A DNA stretch of 64,000 bases from Pocillopora verrucosa (GCF_036669915.1 NC_089319.1:13126471-13190470), one strand, 5' to 3'; counted from the first letter of the stretch, positions 46,301 to 57,466 are shown. Translations and numbers: made by a program. Notes: generated from the sequence alone by a model not told the origin.

Positions 46301-49286
46301 GCTTTACATTGAACATGCTTGCAAAACTGCTTTTCTCTTACCTTACCTGCTCCCTAGAAAGTAAAGAAAGTAATTATTGAACCACTGTGTGATGTGTGAT
46401 GTAGAATGTGTGATGTGTGATGTGTGGTGATACTGAGACAGAAGCTATTCAAGGGTTCTCATAGTTATCCACTAAACTTGCAAGCAGTTCTTGGCTTCAT
46501 TTAAGTCACAGGCATCTCCTTCATAATTGCTTGTCATGGATGAATTTGATTGTGCTCCTTCAGTCCTGCTATTGCTGCTATTTTTGTGTACTCAAGTATG
46601 CCACAGTATAACTGGGATTAACAGTCTGGTTGAGACAGTTGAGAAAGTCAAAATTGTAACACTCTTAATTCAAATATTACCTGCACTTGTATCAATGAGC
46701 ATATCAACATCATGAAACACTCCAAGACTCATCAAATCTTCTTTTGCTTCAAGCGCCAATTCCACTAGCTGCCAAATAATTCAAATCAATTAGTTTCATA
46801 TCCAATGAGTTTCAGGTCCATTCCTAGCTAAAAAGTAAGGTTGTAAGTAATAAAGACGTAAATGCCTTCAAACAGTCTGAAGTGATTCAAGGAATTTCAA
46901 AATGTTGCTTAATTTTCTTGTTCCTGCTTTTTTTAAAATGTTTGGTTCATCAAACACCCACAGCCCCAGAGCTGCCTCATACTGATCATCTTAAAGTACA
47001 AAATCCAGTAATCTATAACATTTAACTTACACAAATCCATTTTATGAATTTGAAAAGTTACATCTCAAAGTGAGAAGCTTCTCAAAGTTTTAAGTTGTGT
47101 CTGATTGCTTTATAACAAGAAGTATTACTTCACTAAAAGTTGTGGCCTTCAATAATCTCTTGATGCCAGGAATTAAAATGTCTCTCTTGGTTCTCCAGTA
47201 CCCTTCAATGTTAATCTGCTCCACAGTGGCCTGAAGAAACAAAAATATCATATAGACAAAACAGTTTAACGTATAACAAAGAGACATGCATGACTGTGTC
47301 AGACTATTTTTTTTTTTTATTATTATTATTTTGTCTTAACATGGTTTTGATCCAATACTTCTTTTGGTGGTACTTGTGAATGTAAACAAGTTTAATTTCA
47401 GCTTTCCTCACTCAATTTCAACTTCTACACTGTTTGGAATCAGATTATATGCTTTTACACAATGCACAAGCTGAAAGTTTTGCATTTGTCTAATAATGAA
47501 TAAAATCCATTTTAAACACTTCTAGAAACAAAATCTGCATAACCTTTCTGTCAAACTAACTAGTCTACGGTGCAACTACTGTAACTGGGATAATTAACAT
47601 AAAATATACAATAATTGCTATCACAGGAAAAATGCAATATCTTCATTCATTAATTTTATCATCTCTGACTGCTTTGGTTGAAGTGGCTCCAATAACAGCT
47701 GTTTCATTTTCAGTTAAAATAATTGCAAACTTACAGGTCTTGTAAGAAATTCCTTGGTTGTTTCATTAAGCTGAGAGTTACTGCCATCCTCAGTCCCATC
47801 CTTCATAATTTGAAAAATCAACATTGTTTAATACTCAGTACTAAAATTTACACATCTATGAGGAGAGAACTTGTCATCTCCAAATTTAGAATAAGCACAG
47901 TTTTTAAAAACACTTCACAGCTCATCACAAAATATCTCTGCCAGTAATAAACCCTTTACACCCCTGGGCCAATAAATAAAATTCCCTCCCTGGTCTCAGT
48001 ATATCCTCTCATAACAACTACCCTGAAATTTTGTTAAAGATCAAAGAAATTCTCTCAGGCGATCAGTTGCAATCAAAGAGCACTGGTATTGTAAGGAAGT
48101 GTCGGTGAGGTAAACAACTTATTTGTTTTGATTTTCCCAAATTTCCATCCCTGGGGATTTGTGGAATGCATGCCAGGGGCTAATTCTATCTCAGACCATT
48201 ACAATTTTGATCACTGTGACAGGTTTAATTCCACTTTCATTTACCTACTTCACAATTAAAATGTCACTTAATCAAGTATAATTAGCAGACAACAATCATA
48301 TACCTGCTATTTATAAGGAAGATGCATAGTCATAAATAAACAAAACTGTGGAAGATCAAGTAACAGCCTAAATATATTTGTACTGTAAGGAGTTGGCATT
48401 GTAGAATATCTCTTTGGCTTTTAAATTTCAAGTAACAATTTTTCTCTTCCTCTCTCCACGCACAGTGCACATGATTTCACAAATTAGCCAATCACATCAA
48501 AGATCTCTAACTTTGACATTGAAAAATTGATGTGGATATTTTTTACTTACTTTTAGTTTGTTTTTGTGGAGTTTTAGTCAGTTGTTTTTGAGCTTTTGTT
48601 CAAGTAAATTTGTTATTCTTTTTGTTTGGAATTCAAGAAGTTTTGGAGTTTTTATTTTAGCCAAATGTTGTAGTCCGTTTGACAAGTTTAATACACTACA
48701 GAGTTTGGACTCTAACCTCTTTTTTCGTGAATGGATTTTTTACAGGCATAAACATAGTTAATCTCCAGACCGCTTAGTCATGCTGACATGAGCACCGTGG
48801 ACTTTCTCGAACATGTCAACAAGTTACACAGTTATTCGGTCATACTACTTAAACAGTTCTTTTGTAAGCTTCTGGAAGGTTCCAGAACACTTTGCGAATG
48901 TATATAAGGACTCAGTTATGTTGTAGTAGTAATAGATGTTGCTGTGACAGACTGTTTAGAAACTATACCGTGAGAGCGAGCTATAGTGGAAGATTGCTAA
49001 TTTCACGAAACGTTGGAGGAAAGTGTGAGTTTGGGTCAGTGGTGAGCTAAGACATAGACTGTATTGGGCTTAAGCAAGTTCATCGATGATCAGTATCGTA
49101 CTGCCTTTAGGAGTCGCTCCTTGTTAGGAATATTACTCGTTGTTTAATAAAGTAGTTGAGTTGGCAGGATTGTAGTGTTTTTCTATCGGTTAGATTATAC
49201 CGTAACATTTATTTTCGAAAAAAAAGGCCAAGAGATGTGCAGAGGAGCAAAAGAGATAGTATACTCACCGAGCCCTCGGCAGCCAT
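40335..49286 (-). CDS. SAMM50: SAMM50 (Sam50), mitochondrial SAM complex beta-barrel
   Basis: Sam50 is the mitochondrial outer-membrane core that inserts beta-barrel proteins. Sixteen exons join in frame to 452 codons plus TAA: 49286-49269, 47800-47735, 47230-47129, 46768-46681, 45948-45842, 45162-45070, 44342-44302, 44221-44134, 43769-43641, 43519-43448, 43208-43125, 42738-42668, 41855-41788, 41508-41362, 40865-40727, 40380-40335. The POTRA domain (about residues 29-105) holds [17 protein letters not shown]. Barrel strands include [20 protein letters not shown] and [17 protein letters not shown], both hallmarks, and [20 protein letters not shown]. The C-terminus [11 protein letters not shown] fits the beta-signal pattern, as the human protein ends GAGIRFL. 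Length is close to human (469). The first coding exon is only six codons (MAAEGS). The acceptor of exon 8 (TATTGGATAG) was chosen because it gives NFTIAAQK in frame; a nearer TTGCAG would shift the frame. Confidence 0.96.
42135..42272 (-). mobile_element. tRNA-derived SINE
   Basis: On the minus strand GAGTCTCTGTGGCTCAGTGG (A-box) is followed by GAGGTTCGATTCCTCCTGGG (B-box) with tRNA-like spacing, then GACTCAGAATTTTTTCTTTG and CGTGACAAGACG. The loop sequence and the non-tRNA 3' body show a SINE rather than a functional tRNA. It lies in the SAMM50 intron between exons 12 and 13. Confidence 0.8.
44610..44810 (+). repeat. Dispersed 'gtgactagcatctaatttctcc' repeat
   Basis: GGGTGACTAGTATTTAATTT, CCCTAAATCAAACATGAAGG, GAAATGATCACCAGATAC and GCAAATTCTCCTTCTAAGAA follow the same order as copies at about 45280-45390 and 52985-53125, and as the start of the tandem array at 52072. 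It is a non-coding element spread through the SAMM50 and HSPBP1 introns. Confidence 0.65.
45223..45262 (+). repeat. AATA then ATC microsatellite
   Basis: Five AAAT units are followed directly by about six ATC/ATT units. Simple-sequence repeat in a SAMM50 intron next to another dispersed repeat. Confidence 0.85.
46386..46429 (+). repeat. TGTGATG minisatellite
   Basis: The unit GTGTGATG recurs about five times with one interruption (TAGAATG). Intronic in SAMM50, between exons 4 and 5. Confidence 0.8.
48667..49208 (+). mobile_element. LTR-like sequence (probable solo LTR)
   Basis: Within the long first intron of SAMM50 a segment has the order of an LTR: upstream region, TATA box TATATAAGG at 48901, a body of about 240 bases, AATAAA at 49146-49151, and a 3' end TATACCGTAACA at 49197-49208. 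A plausible TG start lies at about 48667 or 48781. No primer-binding site or gag/pol follows, so if it is an LTR it is solitary. The 5' boundary and target duplication were not resolved. It reads in the same direction as HSPBP1 and ends about 60 bases from the SAMM50 exon 1 donor. Confidence 0.5.
48869..48888 (+). promoter_or_regulatory. Perfect four-unit heat-shock element
   Basis: TTCTGGAAGGTTCCAGAAC is an exact nTTCnnGAAnnTTCnnGAAn array, the binding pattern of HSF trimers. It ends 12 bases before the TATATAAGG box at 48901, and a two-unit TTCTCGAA lies upstream at 48804-48811. This spacing resembles classical hsp70 promoters. The presumed start site is near 48930 on the + strand, about 540 bases before the HSPBP1 start codon. 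Confidence 0.8.
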
Positions 49287-49471
49287 CTTGAGGGTAAGCC
49301 TACAGTATTTTATGGTCAGAGGTAAAAGCTTTTGCACATACGATGTATTTAATCATACATGTGGTGTCTAACTCGATACTAGTTTCCAGTCCTACATATA
49401 TGAGATTGGCGAAAGTGAAATTCAGTCTGTGCGAATCTGTTTTGAATTGTTGACAGTACTTTGTTAAGGAT
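49287..49471. promoter_or_regulatory. Divergent promoter region SAMM50 / HSPBP1
   Basis: Only 185 bases separate the start codons of SAMM50 (minus) and HSPBP1 (plus), so both 5' untranslated regions and core promoters must fit here or overlap. No TATA box was identified in this interval itself. Confidence 0.75.
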
Positions 49472-52400
49472 ATGGCCGGTCGCGAAGAAGATGAAAGAAG
49501 ATATCCACGCAACTTACAGGGAGTAATGCAGTTTGCTCTTAATCATTCAGACGATCCCACGAATTCATCTTCCAGTGCGTTCCAGGAAATGAGTAAGGAG
49601 GTACATGCTTCTAGATTTGAAGTACAAAGCCTCAGATCCTCCCACAGATCACGATCTGAAAAGCAATTCTCCCTTCTAGCTGCTTTGCATTTGATTGCAA
49701 ATTAGTTAAGAGAATTAAGTGTGATATCAAGGCAATACCCCTAAATGATAAATTCGCCTTTTCTAATCAACTGTTTTCTATTGCACTGGACAGTGTTTTG
49801 AGATTGTGAGAAGTGGCAAGTTGACCCTTCAAGATCTTATTGTTAATTCTCCCCTCTGGCTGCAGCGCATTTCCTTGTAAATTATTTACAAGAATTTGGT
49901 GTTAGATCAAGATAGAAACTTCTGTCTGATAAGTTTGAGTATACTCATACCTGTTTGTTGGATAATATATGGATATCATTGGGAGAAGTTCCTTTTTTAT
50001 CACATCTGGGAAATAAAAGGTTAAGCTTGGTTATTACTACAACATACAAGACAAACGTGAAGGGCTGTGAGCTGTATTAAACATAGGCATGAGCACCAGG
50101 AAGATCAGAACAGAAGGTTTTTCACTACTTGTGCTTAGGATCATGCATAATTGTTAAGTGAGAATGTGCTGCTACAGGCATAAGCATATATATAGAATGA
50201 CACCAACCAAGCATTGTATGGATGGTTATATACTTGTGTCTGTGTTGCTCACTCCTCACTGCTGGTTTGTCTATGCTTGTGCTTGTACTTGTCATTATGA
50301 GATGGTGACTGGAAGTATAGTGAGGTAGAGAATTAAGGTGATTTCTCCGTTTTGCACCGCACATCCTGCATTGCACATGAAAATCACGTAATTGGGGAAT
50401 GGGCTTATGTGCGTTTCGAGAACATGGTATTGTTTTTCAATCCATGGACTAAGTAAAGAGGTACGATGGTCTTTAGCTTGTGGACAAGCCCAGTGACCTA
50501 TATTGTTTATGGCATAATTTTGGTGGAAAATTTATCCCTTTTAAATTAGAAAAAATTTTAAAAAATTATTTGATGGGATAAAAGATAAAGATAAAAGTGT
50601 GCATGAAGCCCATTACTTGAGGATGCAAATTATGACTTTGAAAGAAACAACTCAAGAAACATTTTGAGTCAATGTCATTTAAATTCGTGTGATTTTCCCA
50701 CAAATTACATATTAAATTGTTCCATACACTCGAAACTTTCTACCTATCAAGTTTTTTTTCAAGTGTTACTGTAAGACCCCTGACTGGTGTTTAGTGTCAG
50801 TACAGGTATAAATGGGGTAAGTTTGGCTTATTACATCTCTTAAACAAGCATGATGACCTATCTTTTTTATTGTATTTTTAGAAACAGACATTGGTAAGGA
50901 ACATTTAAGGAAAGTTTAAAAAAATAGTTCCATAATTTTTTTTTCTGAGGAATCACCTTAAGTCAGTTATATTTGGGCCATGAAATTGTGGGTGGCCAAA
51001 TGAACAGGGTTATAAAAATAGATGAAGACTTGACAGCTGCCATCATATTTGTTGCTATGGATAGATATGCATAGTTGTCCTATGCAATTGTGGTATTGAA
51101 CATATAATTATGCACTTTCCCGAAAATTAGGCCATCTGATAGGATTAATATGCAAAAATTTCTTTGAAAACCACAAAAATAGTCATACAGACATCCTTCT
51201 CTCTGTGCCTTTATCAGTTAGAATCATTGTTTTTGTACTTTTGGTGGAGTCATGTCACTCAATAATTATGTTTTTCCTTTTAGAGAAGAGAATGGCTCCA
51301 GGAAGCATTATCATCTATAGCTGAGGACACAGATGTCAAAAGAATGATGAAATATTTACAAATTTTGGAAAAACCTTGTGACACAAATAATGCTGATGAT
51401 GACCTTGGGGAGAAGGAAGATGCATTTGAGGAATTGTCCATGATTGTTGAAGATTTAGATAATGCAAACGGTATGTACACTCCATAACAAATCAAGTGTT
51501 GAGCCATTAACCCCCAACCTATAAATTTGCATTCACTCTGGTAATAGTAATATCCTATATTTAAACATGATAGGGTTTAAAGCTTAAAGCTTGTGGGGTC
51601 CTGTAAAAATAATTACAATATGAAACTATATTAAAATAGGGATAACATTACTTACAAAATACAACTACCATGGTAAAAATTAAGAAATATTCTATAAGTT
51701 TTGAAAAAGAGAAATATTAAATGAGTTCATGTGTTTACATCTGAATAAATTGACTACAGCAATTATGGTATAGAATATTTAGAAGCATTTAAAATCACAG
51801 TAGTGCCTAGGCAGCGACTGGACCAACTGTACACTAAAATCAAGTTCCTTAAAATAAAAGTCCTTCTTTGCTTTACGATAGAAATCTGTAAACTGGCCCG
51901 TAAAATGAAACGAGACAGTGTTCCAAAAAGAGTTAAAGAGTGCAGGGATGTCACATGTATGCCTGCACAAGAAACAGAAAAAATGAAGTCAGCTCTATTA
52001 GGGAGCTTAATGTAATAACATTGGTTACAATTTGACCAAGCACTAATTTCATTTGGAACTCTTTAAACCTCAAGAGTGACCAGCATCTAATTTCTCCTCA
52101 CAGTAATTCTGCTGAATTATTCATGAATCATTTAATCCCTAAGAGTGACCAGCATCTAATTTCTCCTCACAGTAATTCTGCTGAATTATTCATGAATCAT
52201 TTAATCCCTAAGAGTGACTAGCATCTAATTTCTCCTTACGATATCACTTCAAGTATGTATGCATGTGATTCTAAAGCTCAAACAAACAAACATGAGGTCA
52301 CACAATACTCAGTAACACCTTCAATAATGATATTCATTTGTAACATGTTTTTGAAACAAGTATACTGAGTATTATTCTCTGTGAGAAAATGTCATGCTAC

Positions 52401-55373
52401 ATTTACTATTGTAGAGTATTTAAGTGAGACTCTTAACTTATTGCAAGACTTGGTGACTTGTATTTTTTTTCCATTTTCTTTGAAGGCTTACTTTATTTTA
52501 GAAACTCAGATTATTGATTTTTATCACAGATTTTCACAAGATTGGAGGCTATCAGGTGATGATTAAATGCCTCTCAAGTGAACACAGGTACACATGTCTT
52601 GTCAAGAAAGCTCTAAAGTTGCAAATAGTAAGATTAATAAAAGTAGCTTACATGTAATAGTAGTATTGCTCACCAGTAAGGTAATTAACTAAATAATGTA
52701 CAGCTTCTTTATCAGTGTAATTTTACTTTATTAGAGTGCGATCATCTAGTTATGCCAATCCAAAACCTTAGAAGAGCAGCATGTGGTGCAACAATTTTAG
52801 ATATCAGGGTCAAATAATAGAGAAACTCTGTCTTGACTGTTCCTGCGGAATCCCTTCCTTGTCATGGTAGGATAGTTTACATTTGTAATTGATAGAGACT
52901 GTGTCTCATTGACAGTAAGAAGTATGCTGGTGTAAGTCATTCTGCTGGCAGACAAGTCAGAGGGCAGGAGAATGATTAACACCCTGTAATTAAACCCCAA
53001 GAATGACTAGCATCTAATTTCTCCTTAAAGCCTACTGCTGAATAATTCATGAGAATTAAGGAAATGTTTGTGGATATGAGAAGCTTTGATTATTAAACAA
53101 ATTCTCCTTGTCGGTACTAAAGCAAAAGAGAAGACTAGGAAGAATATGGATTCAGATGATTAGGGTGTATAGGGTGAGAACTGATCATCTGGCCCTTTAG
53201 GTTAAGTGCAGGGCATGAGGCCAATAATAATACCCTTTGAGTAAAAGGATCCAGTCATTCAGTAATAGAGGAGTCACCTATAGTTGTGTGCTCCCTCACT
53301 TTCCACAGACTGCACTTAGTGGGCAGTCAGTAAGAGTAATGACATGAGTTCATACCCAGCCTGAGGCAGCAAAAGAGGAAAAATATCACCCTCCTCTCCT
53401 TCTCCTGTTCTCTGTATAATCATTCTGCTGGTTAGGTACAAGCTAGACCATACTCAAGGATACATGTGCCTGTAATTCAAAACAATGAGACTTATATGTA
53501 CTATTTATTGTATATTTAAAACATAGCTAACAGTTACTAAAAGTGATTCTATTCTATTAATTTGTAGCTCTTTAAGATGGAGAGCAGCTGACATTTTGGC
53601 AGTGTGTGTTCAGAATAACCCATACTGTCAAAAGGCAGCAATGGAAATGAACATCCTTCCAACACTTACTTCTTTGCTTGAAACTGACCAGTTGGATCAA
53701 GTGAGAATCAAAGCTTTATATGCAATATCAGGTGAGTATGATGACCCTGTCAGGACTTAAAATGCTTGTTACAATTTTTTTAGTTTTTTTAAATTGAAAC
53801 TGAATTTAGCAATGGACCGCACTTTCCATAAGTTTACCAGCATAATGACCCACACTGGATGTTGGGAGAACATGCCGAAAGTTTTTAAATCACAGGCCTC
53901 CATGGTCTATTGCTTTTATAAGAATTTTCATTCCAACTTGTCCCCCATATATGTTGCAATGTCTTGTTATGTACTGTGTAAAGGCCTCTAAACAACTGAG
54001 ATACATGTGCAGCTCAGAGCATTCACCACACTGCACAAACTGTGACACTTCATTTTTACTTCCTGACAATTTTCATTCATGCTAGGTTTAACAAGAGATT
54101 TTCCCAAAGCTGAGGAGGCATTTTTAAAAGATGATGGAGTTTCGATGTTATTTCGAACAATGCAAGCAGAAAATGAAAAACTGATAACTAAGTCTGCATT
54201 CATGACAAGGAATTTGCTGATGACAAATCCTACACTTAAAGGTATTGTCAAAATACCTTTGTAAATGCTCATTAATTCTTGTTTTTATAGATTAAAATTA
54301 ATGAGCAACTATAGTAGTTTTCTTTCTGATTTTACAGTCCTAATTTGATTTGTGTAGTTGTAGTTGTTATTTTATCTCTGACCAAGTTTTCTAAATTAAG
54401 TGAAAACAACTGTGGCTGTTGAGCTGGTGATGTTGCTTTGACCTGATACAACTCTGGTTAGGTTATTTACTTTTTTTAATTACTTTGCCTGCCCTCTTTG
54501 CAGAAACTCTCTTCAAGATGGGCCTTACTGAGCAGCTTGTTGGATTATTACGAGGTCCTCAGAATTCCTCTCGATCACATGTAATAAATCTGTTCAAGAC
54601 CTTTGTGATGGATTATCCACCAGCCATAAATGAGTGCCAAAGATCTGAATTTGATTTGGAGAGACTTCTGTCATCTATAATTACATCCAGTATGGAAGAT
54701 GACCCAGATGCACATGAGGTAACATTGCAATCTTTCGTCACAGAAATGCATAATTGTGTTAAGTCTCAGCTATCAGCAGCCTACACTACTTGGAGTAATA
54801 TTCTCATGTCCTTTGCTGTTCTATTGTGCTTGATCAACAAAATTATTTTTACGAGAGACTTAGGTTTTATAGACCTAAGAGCAGACAAAGACCACTTGGG
54901 TACTTTCTTTTACAAATTCATACTGAGAATGCAGTAATTCAAAGAGGGAATTGATGTTTGCATTAGAGAGTCTGTTTGAGCTTTTCTCATTACCTTTTGT
55001 GTGAAAACAAAAGTATCATGCATGTCTCATGTCCCACGTGACCATCATCATCTCATGACAAGCGGGTGGCTAATTTCAATAATCTGACTAGAACAACCCC
55101 CAAGTGAATTTTTAACAGTCCCCCATCAGTATCAATTTTACTTTGTATACATGATGCATTCTGTGGAACATTTGTCTAAAGATTCTCAAGCACAGTTATT
55201 TACTAACCCTGTAAAATATCATTTCAATGAAACAAATTAGTGATGAAATTCTATATGTAACCAATAAAAGTAATGAAAGTGATTGTCATCAAATAAAATT
55301 TGTTTTTCTTTTTTTTTTCTAGGATATGATCCTTAATTGCAAGGAATTGCTGAATATTTGCTTCAAAAAATAG
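49472..55373 (+). CDS. HSPBP1: HSPBP1 (Fes1-like Hsp70 nucleotide-exchange factor)
   Basis: HspBP1 is a cytosolic co-chaperone that releases ADP from Hsp70 through an armadillo-like fold. Exons are 49472-49592, 51291-51470, 52530-52587, 53568-53731, 54086-54241, 54504-54718 and 55323-55373, giving 314 residues and TAG; all join in frame at GT-AG sites. RNLQGVMQFAL matches the N-terminal SLQELLRLAV of the human protein. WLQEAL opens the next block, LRWRAADILAVCVQNNP is the diagnostic armadillo segment, and VRIKALYAIS, KLITKSAFMTRNLL and LNCKELLNICF follow the human order. The exon 2 acceptor (AGAAGAG before AATGGC) was chosen to keep phase; an upstream TTTTAG is stronger but breaks the frame unless exon 1 ends elsewhere. 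Introns carry many dispersed repeats. Length is slightly below human (about 360). Confidence 0.93.
49835..50010 (+). repeat. Dispersed repeat in HSPBP1 intron 1
   Basis: AATTCTCCCCTCTGGCTGCA, GTAAATTATTTACAAGAATT, GGTGTTAGATCAAGATAG and GGATAATATATGGATATC follow the same order as the element at 15605-15790; a weaker copy precedes it at about 49660-49760. No coding content. Confidence 0.55.
52072..52250 (+). repeat. Tandem repeat, 69-bp unit, about 2.5 copies
   Basis: The unit AAGAGTGACCAGCATCTAA starts at 52072, 52141 and 52210, a spacing of exactly 69 bases. The first two units are almost identical and the third diverges after TTTCTCC. The unit is the 5' part of the dispersed element also seen at 44610, 45280 and 52985, so this is a local tandem expansion of a mobile repeat in HSPBP1 intron 2. 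Confidence 0.9.
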
Positions 55374-55422
55374 AAACATTCTCAGCCCAGCTCTGGAAGT
55401 AATTTAAGATGGTTTACTGTAA

Positions 55423-55428
55423 AATAAA
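55423..55428 (+). terminator. HSPBP1 polyadenylation signal
   Basis: AATAAA lies 50 bases after the HSPBP1 stop codon on the coding strand. Confidence 0.65.
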
Positions 55429-55839
55429 CTAAGTTCCAATCTGCACTCCTCTCAAATTTGTTTTTGTTAATTAGCTCTCATGTTTTAATAAGTAACTCCT
55501 AAGTAAACACTTTCATTCCAGTAAGTGCCCTGTACCATTAAGCACCCCTTATTCCACTAAGCATCAATAGAAGTGCCCCTATTCTGTTGTGTGTGGCATT
55601 TTTGTAGTTTTCCCTGTATTTGAATTAAGTTATTAAATTGAATAAAGTAGTCAAATTAGCATTGTTCTACAAATTAGGTTGTTTTTGTGACAGTAGATTT
55701 GAGATGTGGAATGAAATAGCAATGCACAAATAATTGTTGGTGGAAAATGTCAACTGTTTATGTGATGTAGGCCTGATTAACAACAACTGATCACATGCCC
55801 AGATTCAACTCTGCAAATAAATTCATTAAGTATATATGA

Positions 55840-56640
55840 CACAAGTGAATAGTCCTTTTTGGACTCACAGATTGGCTGGTTCCAAAGTGAATAGCAAGTA
55901 CTATTCACCTCTGGGTAACTGAAGAAACAAAACCATGCGTCAAGAGTTTAATTTCCAACCTTTTGCAGTATACTGAGAGAAATAAACTAATTTTTTTGGC
56001 ATGTGTGGTATATACTGTAATGAAGGCTATTTTTAGTTGTGATTTACATAACTTTCAATACCCTTTTGTTTTGTGGACATACTTTCAAATTGTCGTCATC
56101 ATGTTTCATTCGGCCACAAGACACGTCTTAGTTGCAAGCAAGATTGAAGGATTGTCAAAATACTAGAATGATAGAACGAGGAAAGAGGTATGTCATCTTG
56201 TTTATTTTTGTATTTTTAAACCAAAACGTGTATAATCAAAGGTAGTATTGTTTCACTTGGGATATTTGTGTTGTTTGATTGATCTATACACACCCTGTGT
56301 GTTTGAGTGTTAGGACATTTCAATTAGCGTGTATCATATGGTTATGGCCTATTCTAATTCATTTTATTTCAGTTTCAAGAAACCAGTTGAGATTTGATAG
56401 ATGCTTGAAGGTTCGCGTTGTTCAAGTTACATTTGATTTATGTCAGCATCATCTCAGTGCTGGTGAAAGCGGTGGATATTTACTTTGCTGATTTATGGCT
56501 CACTAAACATCCACCACTATTCAACTTTACTTTGGTGAATTATTGTTAAATATTCACATCACAAATTTAACTGTGATGACCATCACGATGAATTGTCACG
56601 CAAGACAAGATTAAGAGGAAGCTGTTGCATGACAACCCCA
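55840..56640 (+). repeat. Probable dispersed repeat between HSPBP1 and the cupin gene
   Basis: The stretch contains AAGTGAATAGCAAGTACTAT, GGTATATACTGTAATGAAGG, CAAGATTGAAGGATTGTC and TTTGGTGAATTATTG. I recall similar strings as an abundant coral repeat. There is no second copy here to prove it. No protein was recognised in 55374-56687. Confidence 0.4.
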
Positions 56641-56687
56641 AAGAAATCAAGAATTTCTAGTCTCAATCTTCAGTCCACATTTAAAGT

Positions 56688-57175
56688 CTACTTTAAACAA
56701 AATTTTTCGATGATCTCTTTATGCTGTGGGAACATTTCAATCATCTTGTCGCTATCGCCAATTTCTAAGTCCTCATAGTCAAAGCCTGGGCCAGCTGCCT
56801 CACTGAACACGCATAAGCCACTCTTGTCTTCAAGCTCTAAAGCAAACCACACGTTCTTTGGCACATGACAGTGAAATCTGGCTTTATTATCCCTCAGTGG
56901 GTCCCCAATAATTTTGGTCTCGTATCTGCCATCCTCATGTATCATGTGTAAGATGATATGGCTGCCCAAGTGATGGAAATATGTCTCCCCTGACTTCATT
57001 TTGTGCCACGCGTTTATGTCTGATCCCCTTAGGAGAAGATAAATTACTGAATACGCATCCCTTACTTGGCGCCCAGAGCTATCTAGGGGTTGAACTTTAG
57101 TTGTTGCATTTAGGGATAATAACCTCCTAATGGAAGAGGTTTAAGGTTCAGAGCGTTAATGTACTCGTCCGCCAT
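56688..57175 (-). CDS. Cupin_5 (DUF985) family protein, intronless, one apparent frameshift
   Basis: The product is a small cupin of about 162 residues of the DUF985/Cupin_5 family, whose members include yeast YML079W; the reaction is unknown. From ATG at 57175 the frame reads MADEYINALNLKPLPLGGYY and then meets a stop. Moving one base at the C-run 57115-57113 restores LNATTKV, RDAYSVIYLLLRGSDINAWH and KMKSGETYFHHLGSHIILHM, the usual cupin core with histidines H-K..E..Y..H. The end, CHVPKNVWFALELE and GPGFDYEDLEIGD, is the second cupin motif of the family, followed by FPQHKEIIEKF. No intron is visible. The start lies 291 bases from vezatin, transcribed away from it. The frameshift is either a sequence error in a short homopolymer or a real lesion. 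Confidence 0.8.
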
Positions 57176-57466
57176 TGCTAAGTCTAGTTTTATGCTTCGT
57201 ATGATTATGAGTGTAGTGTCCTTCTCCTCAATCTACTTTGTGTAGCGTGCGCGATGTGTATTATAAACTATAGCGCACAATCTTAAACTCAGCATCAAGT
57301 TGAAAGAGTCGTCCGGTTGGATCTTCGCTCTCGTTCAGGTCTCACTCACACTAAAGAAAGAAGTCCTTCTAACAACAGAGTGAGGATTTTCTCGCAAGAA
57401 ACAAAAAGAATTTGAGTGGGGTACTTTATAATACCATTTCATGACCGGTCTACACTTTTGAAAAAA
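57176..57466. promoter_or_regulatory. Divergent promoter region cupin / vezatin, with vezatin uORF
   Basis: The start codons of the cupin (minus) and vezatin (plus) are 291 bases apart, so this interval must hold both promoters and leaders. On the vezatin side a six-codon upstream frame, ATG at 57441 to TGA at 57461, ends five bases before the vezatin start and is in a different frame. It could lower vezatin translation. Confidence 0.65.

Noticed and set aside
51803..52015. 70-codon + strand frame in HSPBP1 intron 2
   Set aside because: No family match, lies inside an intron next to repeats, and the flanking HSPBP1 exons join in phase without it.
54719..54937. Extension of the HSPBP1 frame past exon 6
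   Set aside because: It begins with a GTAACA donor and loses similarity to the family, while the short exon at 55323-55373 supplies the conserved C-terminus; at most an intron-retention product.
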